A DNA stretch of 64,000 bases, taken from assembly GCA_002840245.1 (NCBI GenBank), contig PHAA01000005.1, positions 59,784 to 123,783 of the forward strand. Reading direction: 5' to 3'. This document shows, in pieces, positions 15,129 to 22,667 of the stretch (its first letter is position 1; each line of letters opens with the position of its first letter). The translations under genes and the position numbers were made by a program. The notes beneath the pieces were generated by a model that saw nothing but the letters and a program-made list of their open reading frames with translations, was not told the origin of the DNA and made no database searches. This DNA comes from Firmicutes bacterium HGW-Firmicutes-15 (GTDB lineage: Bacteria > Bacillota > Syntrophomonadia > Syntrophomonadales > Syntrophomonadaceae).

Positions 15129-15886
15129 TCACTTGCCTCCTTTCCGTTACAGGAATATCCTGCGTATTTTTCTATAATTATTTGTAAAGACTGCTCATCT
15201 TGTAATTCTTGGACGGCTTGATTATATAAATTCACAAACTCATAAAAAATAGGCTCGTGCAAAATATCTTTGCGAACTACCAGGACATAGGTAATGTGGT
15301 CCTTGCCCCTGCTCAAGCTTGTTATCTTTCCCTCCAGGCGCAGAGCATTGGCTATATCCATAATTGCTCCGTCAATGCGACCATTCTGAATAGCAAAGGG
15401 AAGGGCATTACCTAACATGGGATATACATCGATATCCGGTCCCAAATGCTCATGAGCAAGTGTCTCCTGGTACCAGCGATTTTGGGTTATGCCTATCTTA
15501 TTGACTCTACTGGATGGTCCCGAAATTAGAATATCGGAATTTACCCTGCAAGGTCCCAATATGTAGTAACGTGAATCTTTTTCTATCAGCCGCTCCGCTG
15601 CATCTGGGCAAATCACGGCCATGTCCAGGTTGTCGGTACTTAAGGCCCATTCTGATGTGCTTGTACAGCAGTCTTTGATGGGATATATTCCGAGCATTGT
15701 GCTCAGTTGTCCTTTTAGTCCCAGTTCCTCAATTAGATATCGAAAAACATAACTGGCTGAATCATCCGGTACGCCAATATTAATAAGTTTGGCTTGCTTT
15801 TCTCCGGGGGACATAAGAAAAGCATAGATGAAAAAAATCAATAAGCCAGTCGTAGCTAACCAGAAATTTATTTTAATATTCTTCAT
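15074..15886 (-). CDS. Sao-operon membrane-anchored substrate-binding protein, Cys-Cys motif
   Basis: 270 residues with one N-terminal membrane segment (FWLATTGLLIFFIYAFLM) that acts as anchor or signal. The rest resembles a type-2 periplasmic binding protein: NIGVPDDSASYVFRYLIEELG, GIYPIKDCCTSTSEWAL, NGRIDGAIMDIANALRL. The vicinal cysteines in KDCCTS align with the type of Cys-Cys or Cys-Sec site seen in Sao proteins. This may be SaoB; the neighbouring 366-residue protein is the other candidate, so I give no symbol. It lies between the first binding protein (9 bases upstream) and saoP (overlapping). The ligand may be a thiophilic organometal, by inference from the operon. Confidence 0.75.
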   Translation of the reverse strand: MKNIKINFWLATTGLLIFFIYAFLMSPGEKQAKLINIGVPDDSASYVFRYLIEELGLKGQLSTMLGIYPIKDCCTSTSEWALSTDNLDMAVICPDAAERLIEKDSRYYILGPCRVNSDILISGPSSRVNKIGITQNRWYQETLAHEHLGPDIDVYPMLGNALPFAIQNGRIDGAIMDIANALRLEGKITSLSRGKDHITYVLVVRKDILHEPIFYEFVNLYNQAVQELQDEQSLQIIIEKYAGYSCNGKEASEWIKMNVQYKPLIIPATD

Positions 15887-15894
15887 GACCTGGA

Positions 15895-16995
15895 TTAGAC
15901 ATCGATCTCGGCAGCTTTCTTCTTCCAGTCGTCATAGCTCATGGTCAGAGGGAAGACGGGATCAACTTTTTCGCTTATAAATTTGTTGAAATCATCTACC
16001 TTACTCTGATCAAGCAGAGTTGTATCAATGAATTTGGGGTCGGATTTATAATCCAGCCAATCCTTTACACCTATGGCTTTAGCGTTTTCGAAGGTATCAT
16101 CCACTGCTTGGCGGTCCATTACCCAGCTTAGGGTGCGGCCTTCACCAATAGTCTTCTTATATATAGTCATCAGGGCCACTTCTTCAGGTACTTTGTAGTT
16201 GTTTGCGAATATCTTGGCTGATTTCAGAGGATGGACGTAGATATATTCTATAGCTTGAGTATGAGCAAGAAGCATCTTTTTAGCTAGGTCTGGATGTTCT
16301 TGGGCAAATTTGTTGCTCATGGCATAAACACAGCAATCACCCCAGGTGCCATTGGGTAACTTGGTATCTACCGCAAGAACATGACCGGTTCCCTCATATT
16401 CGGCCATTGACCCCCAGGGATCGCAACAGCTATAGGCATCCAGATTTCCAGTTTTCATGGCTAGGTACTCATCAGAATCTTTCATATCAAAAGCTTGATA
16501 GTTTTTGACATCTACTGGGATGCCCAGGCGGGTTGCCATGCTTACCCAACCAGGAGAAGTTTCATGAGCTTTGCTACCTATAGCCAACTTCTTTCCTATA
16601 AGATCTTTAGCTTCTTTAATGCTATTTGAGGCTACCAGGTACGAGGATCCTCCTAGGTGGTTGTTGGCGGCTACGAACACAGGTCCTCCTTTTCCATAGG
16701 CTAGACGCAGGCCGGTAATTCCTACATAGCCAACATCCATCGAGCCAGCGGCCATTGCTTTGGGAACTTCGCCATTACCCGTAACTTCAACAGTTACTCC
16801 TAGTTTCTCAAACATACCCGCATCTTTGGCAATGCAAGCGGCGGTCATATGATCACAGTTGTAGTAGCCCAGCTTAACAACATAGTCATCTTTAACGGTG
16901 GCTGTCTTTTTACTGGACGAACATCCGCTAGCCAGTGTGGCAAAAAAGCATAGCAATGTAAAAAGAATAATTCCTTTTCTTTTAGTTTTAAGCAT
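15895..16995 (-). CDS. Sao-operon NrtA/SsuA-like substrate-binding lipoprotein, cysteine-rich
   Basis: 366-residue lipoprotein (lipobox LASGC) with the NrtA/SsuA/TauA fold pattern: LGYYNCDHMTAACIAKDAG, AAGSMDVGYVGITG, DLIGKKLAIGS, MKTGNLDAYSCCDPWGSM. It has unusual cysteines for this family: the pairs in YSCCDP and GDCCVYAM, plus YYNCDH and TAACIA near the N-terminus. Located around the expected ligand cleft, they suggest binding of a soft metal or organometal rather than sulfonate or nitrate. The start ATG is preceded by GGAGG. It feeds the SaoP/SaoA importer. It could be SaoB itself or an additional binding protein. Confidence 0.82.
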   Translation of the reverse strand: MLKTKRKGIILFTLLCFFATLASGCSSSKKTATVKDDYVVKLGYYNCDHMTAACIAKDAGMFEKLGVTVEVTGNGEVPKAMAAGSMDVGYVGITGLRLAYGKGGPVFVAANNHLGGSSYLVASNSIKEAKDLIGKKLAIGSKAHETSPGWVSMATRLGIPVDVKNYQAFDMKDSDEYLAMKTGNLDAYSCCDPWGSMAEYEGTGHVLAVDTKLPNGTWGDCCVYAMSNKFAQEHPDLAKKMLLAHTQAIEYIYVHPLKSAKIFANNYKVPEEVALMTIYKKTIGEGRTLSWVMDRQAVDDTFENAKAIGVKDWLDYKSDPKFIDTTLLDQSKVDDFNKFISEKVDPVFPLTMSYDDWKKKAAEIDV

Positions 16996-17022
16996 TATTC
17001 AATTCCTCCAAACAATTTTTAT

Positions 17023-17481
17023 TTAACAACAGTCGTTCATTCCCTCTGCAAAGAGGTCTATAAGCTGGTCGTTTTCCAGTCGATAAATGCCATAGCCAAA
17101 TTGTCCGTTCTTGCTCCCGGAAACTGTTATCTCGATTGGCGGTTTATTATCAATATCTTTGGATTTAATGACCTGGTTTTCTAACGGTGCTCTGGTGCTC
17201 TGGCTTACCACAAAGCCTTGGGCTGTGTTTGAAATTACACACATCAAACATTTATCCGGAGCTACCCGGTAAATTAAGACGGTATCGGGGCGACCATCAT
17301 CATTCAGGTCTTCTTCGGTCCATGTAACCGGAGCATAAGAATTGTTATTCTGCCAGTATTCCAAGGCTTGGTTACTTGGAGAACTATGATTTAGCAGCTT
17401 ATCCGGCACTGTCATCCGGGAACATCCTAGCACATTGAATAATAAACAGAGCATTAATAGATAACGGTAAAAATTCCTCAT
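17023..17481 (-). CDS. saoC: Cys-Cys-COOH lipoprotein SaoC
   Basis: 152-residue lipoprotein with lipobox VLGC. The mature part has an FG-GAP/EF-hand-like segment (EEDLNDDGRPDTVLIYR), then CLMC, and the last residues are NDCC followed directly by TAA. A carboxyl-terminal Cys-Cys is the defining trait of SaoC, in which one of the pair is selenocysteine in some species; here both are ordinary cysteines. The start ATG overlaps the saoE stop (ATGA). It probably acts outside the membrane, handing thiophilic ligand to or from the transport proteins. The biochemical role is not established. Confidence 0.82.
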   Translation of the reverse strand: MRNFYRYLLMLCLLFNVLGCSRMTVPDKLLNHSSPSNQALEYWQNNNSYAPVTWTEEDLNDDGRPDTVLIYRVAPDKCLMCVISNTAQGFVVSQSTRAPLENQVIKSKDIDNKPPIEITVSGSKNGQFGYGIYRLENDQLIDLFAEGMNDCC

Positions 17482-18566
17482 AGTGCCTCGCTAATTCTCA
17501 CATACAGGGCTTCTATCTTAGGCCACAAGGAATAGATTCCGAGAAAGACTACTAGCAGAGAACATGCTATGCTAACCGGTTCGGGGGTGGAAAGAATAAG
17601 TTGGTTAGCTGTACCAATAAAATGCTTATTACGTTGAAAATCAATATAGGGGGTGAATTCCTTAAGTAAGATATTGGTTAGCAAGCCTACGAAAATTGAG
17701 TATAGAACCGTTCCCACTGAATATATGATTACCGTTCTTTTGCCAATCAGTTTGTAAATGCTGATTAATTCAGGCAGGTTGGTAGCGGCACCAGTCATGA
17801 GAAAAGTAATAGCTACTCCCGGAGCTGCTCCGCTGGCAACCAGGGCAGCAATAAAAGGAATATGTCCCACAGCACAGACATACATGATTGCGCCTAATAC
17901 AGCGACCCCTCCAATCGATATTAGCCCAGGATTTCCAAGGTAAGTCTGGAAAAATGCTGGCGGAACTGCAGCGGTTATGAGACCTGCCAGAAGCATTCCC
18001 AGCAGAACATATTTACTAACCACTGTTCCCAGGTCCTTAAAACCCCACTGTAAACCATTAAGCAGGCGTTGATATAAACTTAGTTTCATACTGTCACTCT
18101 GAACATTCATGTTTGTCTGTAAAGGTTCTAAACCTGGCACAAAAAGCTCCGAGCCTCCCAGGAGATTACCCATTATCCCCAGCAAAAAAGGGATTGTAAA
18201 ACCTGCCAGTAAATAGATGGTGGCGATTTGGGGACCCAGTAGGCCGTAAGCCAGAAGCACCGCAGCCGGATTAATGATGGGGGTGGCGCTCATGAAAGCC
18301 AGGGTCGGCCCCAGGTAGGCTCCAGAATAGTATAAACCTAGTCCCAACGGTATGACGCCACAACTGCAAATAGGTAATAACATGCCTGACAATGTGGCCT
18401 TCACCAGTGAAATCATGGACTTGTCTCCCAGCATACGTTGAAGCTTATCAGGACTAAGTATATTATGTAGTAAGCCTGCTAGAACAAAGCTGATAATCAA
18501 CCATACCGAAGCGCCATTCAATAAGTCCACACTTGCCTGAAGGGTGCGGACTAATAAGTCAATCAT
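17478..18566 (-). CDS. saoE: Permease SaoE (ArsP/YraQ-type, DUF318)
   Basis: 362-residue membrane protein with about eight hydrophobic segments in two halves. The first half carries the ArsP/YraQ hallmark LLPICSCGVIPLGLGLYYSGA, and the second has the matching MYVCAVGHIPFIAALVASGA. ArsP relatives export trivalent methylated and aromatic arsenicals through such cysteines. In the Sao context it is the predicted efflux partner for the product of organometal handling. It is followed immediately by saoC (4-base overlap) and preceded by saoT. Direction of transport and substrate are inferred from the family. Confidence 0.85.
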   Translation of the reverse strand: MIDLLVRTLQASVDLLNGASVWLIISFVLAGLLHNILSPDKLQRMLGDKSMISLVKATLSGMLLPICSCGVIPLGLGLYYSGAYLGPTLAFMSATPIINPAAVLLAYGLLGPQIATIYLLAGFTIPFLLGIMGNLLGGSELFVPGLEPLQTNMNVQSDSMKLSLYQRLLNGLQWGFKDLGTVVSKYVLLGMLLAGLITAAVPPAFFQTYLGNPGLISIGGVAVLGAIMYVCAVGHIPFIAALVASGAAPGVAITFLMTGAATNLPELISIYKLIGKRTVIIYSVGTVLYSIFVGLLTNILLKEFTPYIDFQRNKHFIGTANQLILSTPEPVSIACSLLVVFLGIYSLWPKIEALYVRISEAL

Positions 18567-18577
18567 GGCGGTTCTTC

Positions 18578-18832
18578 CTATTCCCCAACTGCATCCTGGA
18601 TCGCCTTTTCTATGATTTCCTTGTTCAGGCTATCATACTTTTTCTGGCCGTTAATTATCATGGTTCCCCGACTAATCATTCCATATTTTCTAAGGTAATC
18701 GAAATCTATACCGGCATGATAAATCTTAACTTCAACCTTATCTCCATACGGTTGGGCCGCTTTTTTTATGTCTTCTTCATGGCTGGCACAGCAGGAACAG
18801 GTGTTAATAAATTCTACATTAACCTTGTTCAT
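18578..18832 (-). CDS. saoT: Thioredoxin-like protein SaoT
   Basis: 84-residue small thioredoxin-fold protein. NVEFINTCSCCASHEEDI near the N-terminus holds the redox site (CSCC, selenocysteine-containing in some relatives), and RGTMIINGQKKYD gives the cis-Pro-like strand region. ATG 18832 has AAGGAG eight bases upstream; a GTG at 18841 overlaps that site. Such proteins often accompany ArsP/YraQ permeases and probably pass metal or reducing equivalents. The gene is tight against saoE. Confidence 0.82.
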   Translation of the reverse strand: MNKVNVEFINTCSCCASHEEDIKKAAQPYGDKVEVKIYHAGIDFDYLRKYGMISRGTMIINGQKKYDSLNKEIIEKAIQDAVGE

Positions 18833-18855
18833 TTTGCTCACTCCTTAAGTTCTGA

Positions 18856-19191
18856 TTAGAGGGTAATTACCTGATCGACTCCACCAACTCCACGCAAAGC
18901 GGCATAGAGATGAGGAAAACAGCCGATATGAGCTCCTGGTATTAGACTTTCGGCGATGCCTCTCTCTAATGCACATTGATCGCAGGCCATTAACAGCAAA
19001 CCGGTTTTGTCATGAAGTTCCTGCATGAGTTTACCCATCTCGGTGCCATCCAGCAGGAAAAAGGTATTGTCCATAAAGAAGAACATGCCAGCTACATCTA
19101 CGCCGTGGCGGTCCTCCAGTATCTGGGGAATGATCATGGTGCTCAATATTTTCTGGGAGTTGGCAGAGGAAAAAATGTAAGCTACTTTCAT
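18856..19191 (-). CDS. saoD: DsrE-related protein SaoD
   Basis: 111-residue DsrE/DsrF-like protein, MKVAYIFSSANSQK at the start and ACDQCALERGI in the middle, with GCFPHLYAAL later. DsrE-like proteins carry sulfur on a conserved cysteine; here ACDQC is the likely active loop. It is followed by saoT after 23 bases. It is named for its place in the Sao gene set. The function may be thiol, persulfide or selenium relay; I cannot tell from sequence. Confidence 0.8.
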   Translation of the reverse strand: MKVAYIFSSANSQKILSTMIIPQILEDRHGVDVAGMFFFMDNTFFLLDGTEMGKLMQELHDKTGLLLMACDQCALERGIAESLIPGAHIGCFPHLYAALRGVGGVDQVITL

Positions 19192-19312
19192 TAAAAACTC
19201 ACCTTTCTACAATATGGTTTGGATCTAAAAGCTTAGGTTTTGAACTTAATGTTTAGCTATATATATCCCTCCCTTTACCTTAAATCAGAAAAGCACCTAG
19301 CCTTTTGAGGAT

Positions 19313-20140
19313 TTATCTGGCTACGTGGCAGCCCCCATTGATAGCCTGTAAGACAGGTACTCTTGGTAGGTCAGCAACAGATTCAGAGCCGTTCGAAGAT
19401 ATTTGCAGTGTATCCATGAGATGGTTCACGGCCTGGCGATATGCTGTGCTTCTCCGATCGCGGGGTCGTTTTAAATCCAGAAGATAGTCCTCGGCGATTG
19501 CTCCCTGATGGTTGGACATGACAATAACCCGGTCACTCATATATACCGCTTCTTCTACGTCATGAGTAACCATCATCACGGTGACTTTATCCCGAATAAA
19601 AATACTTTCCAATTCTTCCTGTAGAGTCTGGCGCATTTGAAAATCAACTGCCCCCAGCGGTTCGTCCATCAAAAGAACCTGGGGTCGGTAGGCAATTGAC
19701 CGAATAACTGCAGTCCGCTGTTTCATGCCGCCTGATAGCTGGTGGGGATAAAGATGTTCTTTTCCCTCTAGATTAGCCATAGACAATAGTTCCTGTACCC
19801 GATCTTCCCTTTGCGGTGCAGGCATTTTTTGACGCTTCATTGGAAAAAGAATATTGTCTTTAACTGTCATCCAGGGGAAAAGGGCATAATTTTGAAAAAC
19901 AAAGCCACGTTCCGGACCTGGCCCTGTAACCCTTTTTCCTTCCAAAATTACCTGACCAGCATCTGGTTTCAGAAACCCGCCAATTATATTGAGGAGAGTG
20001 GTTTTGCCACAGCCGGAAGGTCCCAGAAGGGTAACAAACTGTTGGGATTTTATGCTAGAGCTTATGTTTGATAAGACTTGATTTTGAAGTTCCTTTTTTC
20101 CGAAGACTTTAGAGATATTTTCAAATTTAAGAAGTTCCAT
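19313..20140 (-). CDS. saoA: ABC transporter ATP-binding protein SaoA
   Basis: 275-residue ATPase of the SsuB/TauB/NrtD type. Motifs: Walker A GPSGCGKTT, Q-loop FQNYALFPWM, signature LSGGMKQRTAVIRSI, Walker B VLLMDEPLGAVD, H-loop THDVEEA. The C-terminal tail ends NGGCHVAR. It would energise SaoP with the binding proteins encoded in the same operon. ATG 20140 has GGAGG eight bases upstream; a longer frame to 20176 is unsupported. It is the first gene of the operon, separated from saoD by 121 bases, the only large gap in the run. Confidence 0.85.
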   Translation of the reverse strand: MELLKFENISKVFGKKELQNQVLSNISSSIKSQQFVTLLGPSGCGKTTLLNIIGGFLKPDAGQVILEGKRVTGPGPERGFVFQNYALFPWMTVKDNILFPMKRQKMPAPQREDRVQELLSMANLEGKEHLYPHQLSGGMKQRTAVIRSIAYRPQVLLMDEPLGAVDFQMRQTLQEELESIFIRDKVTVMMVTHDVEEAVYMSDRVIVMSNHQGAIAEDYLLDLKRPRDRRSTAYRQAVNHLMDTLQISSNGSESVADLPRVPVLQAINGGCHVAR

Positions 20141-20302
20141 AAATTTCGCCTCCGTACCAGTATAAATCACGTACAATAACTAAAAGTAATATATAAAGAA
20201 ATAAATAATTATGATAGAATGATAGCATCAGTTATTGACAGCGTCAACCAAAAATGTATGACCCGATTATTTATTGAACGGGTTAATAAGGAGAGAGACA
20301 TT

Positions 20303-20524
20303 ATGACGATTTATTCCAATGTTCGTATGGTAAACACGGTTTGTGGAATATGCAATGCATCCTGTGGAATGCAACTGCATTTCATGCACAATGAACTGCT
20401 GGGTGTGAAAGGAAACAAGGAGCACCCTGTCAGCCGAGGATACCTCTGTCCAAAAGATTGCCTTGATCCGGTGACCGGTTTTCCAGCCGACCGGGAAATT
20501 CGGGTGCGGATCAGCAAAGCCTAA
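20303..20524 (+). pseudogene. Truncated N-terminus of a molybdopterin oxidoreductase
   Basis: 73 codons, starting after AAGGAGAGAG at ATG 20303. NTVCGICNASCGMQLHF and HPVSRGYLCPKDCLD form the [4Fe-4S] domain that opens formate dehydrogenase/nitrate reductase-type molybdoenzymes, which are normally 600-900 residues. The frame ends in TAA (not UGA) soon after this domain and no downstream continuation is seen before the terminator at 20569. It is a remnant left by deletion. An expressed mini-protein is possible but unlikely. It lies divergently between saoA and saoL. Confidence 0.75.
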
Positions 20525-20568
20525 GGTTGTCACCGGGGAGGCTTCTTCTATTCAAACAATATTTTTAC

Positions 20569-20614
20569 CATTAAAGAAAACCTCCAAACGGATGATCATT
20601 TTATACATCATCTT
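20569..20614 (-). terminator. Terminator downstream of saoL
   Basis: Hairpin AAACCTCCAA with TTGGAGGTTT, extended by GATGAT/ATCATC after a small bulge. On the minus strand it is followed by TTTTCTTTAA, about 105 bases past the saoL stop. Confidence 0.7.
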
Positions 20615-20718
20615 GGAGGTTTGCAAAAAAAATCGGGATAGTTGCGCCTCAGACTTGATGGTATATAAAGCGCAGAGGAAGAACATTAGCATTTCAATTC
20701 ATATATTTCATTTATAGC

Positions 20719-21366
20719 TTATTCATTATCACTAAAAATCATCCTACCAACAGACAAGGCTTCATTGGCATCTATACAAAAATTTGAATCCTTACAAACA
20801 TTGTTTTTGTTAACCCATTCCAAGCAGTGCTCTTTGGAACAGAAAAAATGCATCGTATTACAGCAGGAGCAGGACCAATTGTCAAATCGATTTAAGTCAG
20901 CATGTAGTACATGGGCATCGGTAGGCTCTAAACTAACTATATTGCCACCAACTACCACTACTTTTATCTCTTTTCCACATTCGGTGCACTTTGAATCTAT
21001 TTTAGTATCTTGGTTAAAAGTATAGGTTGCCCCCAAAGCATCCACTGCGCACATGGCTTTTAATTCCCGGCCATCCTTCAATGTAACCTTATGATTTGAA
21101 CATTGGGCGGAAACCGGATATATGGAATAAATATTATTATCCTCAGCTATAGCCAATGCATTTTTAGCCTTTAATGCCAGAATAATTTCTTTAATATCAT
21201 CGGCAACATTATCAATTACAAAAGCTTTACCATTATTAACGATATCATTGATAATCATATTCCGTACTTCATTTTCCCGTTGAGTTAGCTTTGAGGCAAT
21301 ACTATCAATGAGTATTCTACTAGCATCATAGTCTTTGAACTTAAGATTTGATCTGAAATCAGCCAT
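20719..21366 (-). CDS. saoL: Organomercurial lyase-like protein SaoL (MerB family)
   Basis: 215-residue MerB-family protein. An N-terminal helical part is followed by the MerB core: IYPVSAQCSNHKVTLKDG, then AMCAVDALG, which contains the Cys and Asp that attack and protonate the carbon-mercury bond in MerB (Cys96, Asp99). The second catalytic cysteine (Cys159) matches one of the pair in SCCNTMHFFCSKEHCLEW. Extra cysteines (SKCTECGKE) may bind metal. MerB cleaves organomercurials, and some organotins, to the metal ion and hydrocarbon. Beside the Sao transporter it is the predicted organometal lyase. It is transcribed from its own promoter region with GGAGG before the ATG. Confidence 0.83.
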   Translation of the reverse strand: MADFRSNLKFKDYDASRILIDSIASKLTQRENEVRNMIINDIVNNGKAFVIDNVADDIKEIILALKAKNALAIAEDNNIYSIYPVSAQCSNHKVTLKDGRELKAMCAVDALGATYTFNQDTKIDSKCTECGKEIKVVVVGGNIVSLEPTDAHVLHADLNRFDNWSCSCCNTMHFFCSKEHCLEWVNKNNVCKDSNFCIDANEALSVGRMIFSDNE

Positions 21367-21760
21367 TTTAATTCCTCCATTTAATTTATTTATCGTTGAT
21401 AATACATAAATATACTTTATATGTCAAATTAACATTTATTATGGCAAAGCTTGAAAAATAATGTTTTTTAGATTGTTTATCAATGGAAAAGATCCTGCTT
21501 AGGCTCTGTTTAATTAATGACATCGGATTTACCCCTTTTAAATAAGTATATTTTAATGTTAATATAAATGTTATAGATAGTATTATATTTGGTTAATAGA
21601 ATAGCAACATAGGTATATAACTTGTATATAATTCGACAAATAGTTAAGGAAGCTTAAGGTGTTAAAATTGACATAATTACAATAAAGACTATTTTTCCAT
21701 TTATGGTGAAAATTATAATTATATAATTAATTTTATAAATGCTAGGAGTTAAGTCAGTTT
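21367..21760. other. AT-rich intergenic region, no gene seen
   Basis: About 390 bases between the divergent saoL and the PEP mutase-like gene. Very AT-rich, with frequent stops in all frames. I see a candidate promoter at 21668 but no conserved RNA fold or repeat. Confidence 0.6.
21668..21695 (+). promoter_or_regulatory. Candidate sigma-A promoter for the 21.7-28.7 kb cluster
   Basis: TTGACA at 21668-21673 and TATTTT at 21690-21695 with a 16-base spacer, 66 bases before the first start codon of the cluster. The -10 box is a weak match. Confidence 0.35.
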
Positions 21761-22609
21761 ATGAATATGTGCACGCGACTAAAGGAATTGCTGAATACCG
21801 GTACCACCTTGGTCATGCCCGATGCCTATGACCCTATTAGCGCACGAATTATTGAGAAATCCGGGTTCCTGGCTGTGCAATGCTCGGGTGGCAGCTATTC
21901 AATTAGTGCATGTTATAAGAGTGAAGCAGATATTATGTACCAGGATAACCTTGAACAAACCAAAAAAATAGTACAAGCCGTAAACATTCCGGTTATGGCT
22001 GATGGCGAAGATGGTTATGGTGACGCCAAAGCAATGGATAAGACAATCAGAGATTATATTGCTGCCGGGGCTGCAGGAATCAACATTGAGGACCAAATTA
22101 TAAGCAGAGGAGGCCCTACTCGTATCATTGAGAAAGAGGCTATGATAGAGAAGATCATTGCGGCCAAGGAAGCTAAACATGCAGCAGGGAGTCCAGATTT
22201 TATTATCAATGCTAGAACTGATGCCTTGAAGGTCACTGCAGATAGGATTAGTAATCGTAATGAAGCTATAGATAGGGCCAATGCTTACTTGGCAGCAGGA
22301 GCCGATCTTACCTTTGTAGCTTATGCCAATACCCTTGAGGAAGTCGTAATACTAAAGCATGAGATACAAGGGCCTTTGAGTATTGCGGCTGGCCTACCCT
22401 ATAACATTAAAGAGTTTTCTGTCCAGGAGCTCATCGATTTAAAGTTGGCCAGGGTAAGTTTACCAATGTTAATGATATATTCTTCAATACAAGGGATGCT
22501 TAAATCGCTTGGCAGTATTAAAAACTCAAATAGTTTTGAAGAAATAATTGCTAGGGAACTTACCTGCTCAAACGATGATATTTCATTTTTGCGGGGAGAT
22601 TCATTATGA
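21761..22609 (+). CDS. Isocitrate lyase/PEP mutase-superfamily enzyme
   Basis: 282-residue member of the ICL/PEPM superfamily. The TIM-barrel hallmarks are VMPDAYDPISARIIEKSG at the start, MADGEDGYGD (metal-binding Asp/Glu region) and GINIEDQI, then IINARTDAL. Relatives include methylisocitrate lyase, dimethylmalate lyase, oxaloacetate decarboxylase and phosphonopyruvate-forming mutase. The lyase-specific KKCGH motif of isocitrate lyases is absent. The specific reaction is unresolved. ATG 21761 follows TAGGAG. It opens a plus-strand cluster of 2-hydroxyacyl-CoA dehydratase-like genes, suggesting action on a branched or hydroxylated organic acid, by inference. Confidence 0.83.
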   Translation: MNMCTRLKELLNTGTTLVMPDAYDPISARIIEKSGFLAVQCSGGSYSISACYKSEADIMYQDNLEQTKKIVQAVNIPVMADGEDGYGDAKAMDKTIRDYIAAGAAGINIEDQIISRGGPTRIIEKEAMIEKIIAAKEAKHAAGSPDFIINARTDALKVTADRISNRNEAIDRANAYLAAGADLTFVAYANTLEEVVILKHEIQGPLSIAAGLPYNIKEFSVQELIDLKLARVSLPMLMIYSSIQGMLKSLGSIKNSNSFEEIIARELTCSNDDISFLRGDSL

Positions 22610-22667
22610 GTAAATCGTTCGATAAAAGTCAAAACAAATACATAATGGTGGAAGTGAAAGGATGCCT

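Noticed and set aside
20303..20524. Selenocysteine-type formate dehydrogenase start
   Set aside because: The frame ends in TAA, not UGA, and no continuation of the enzyme follows.
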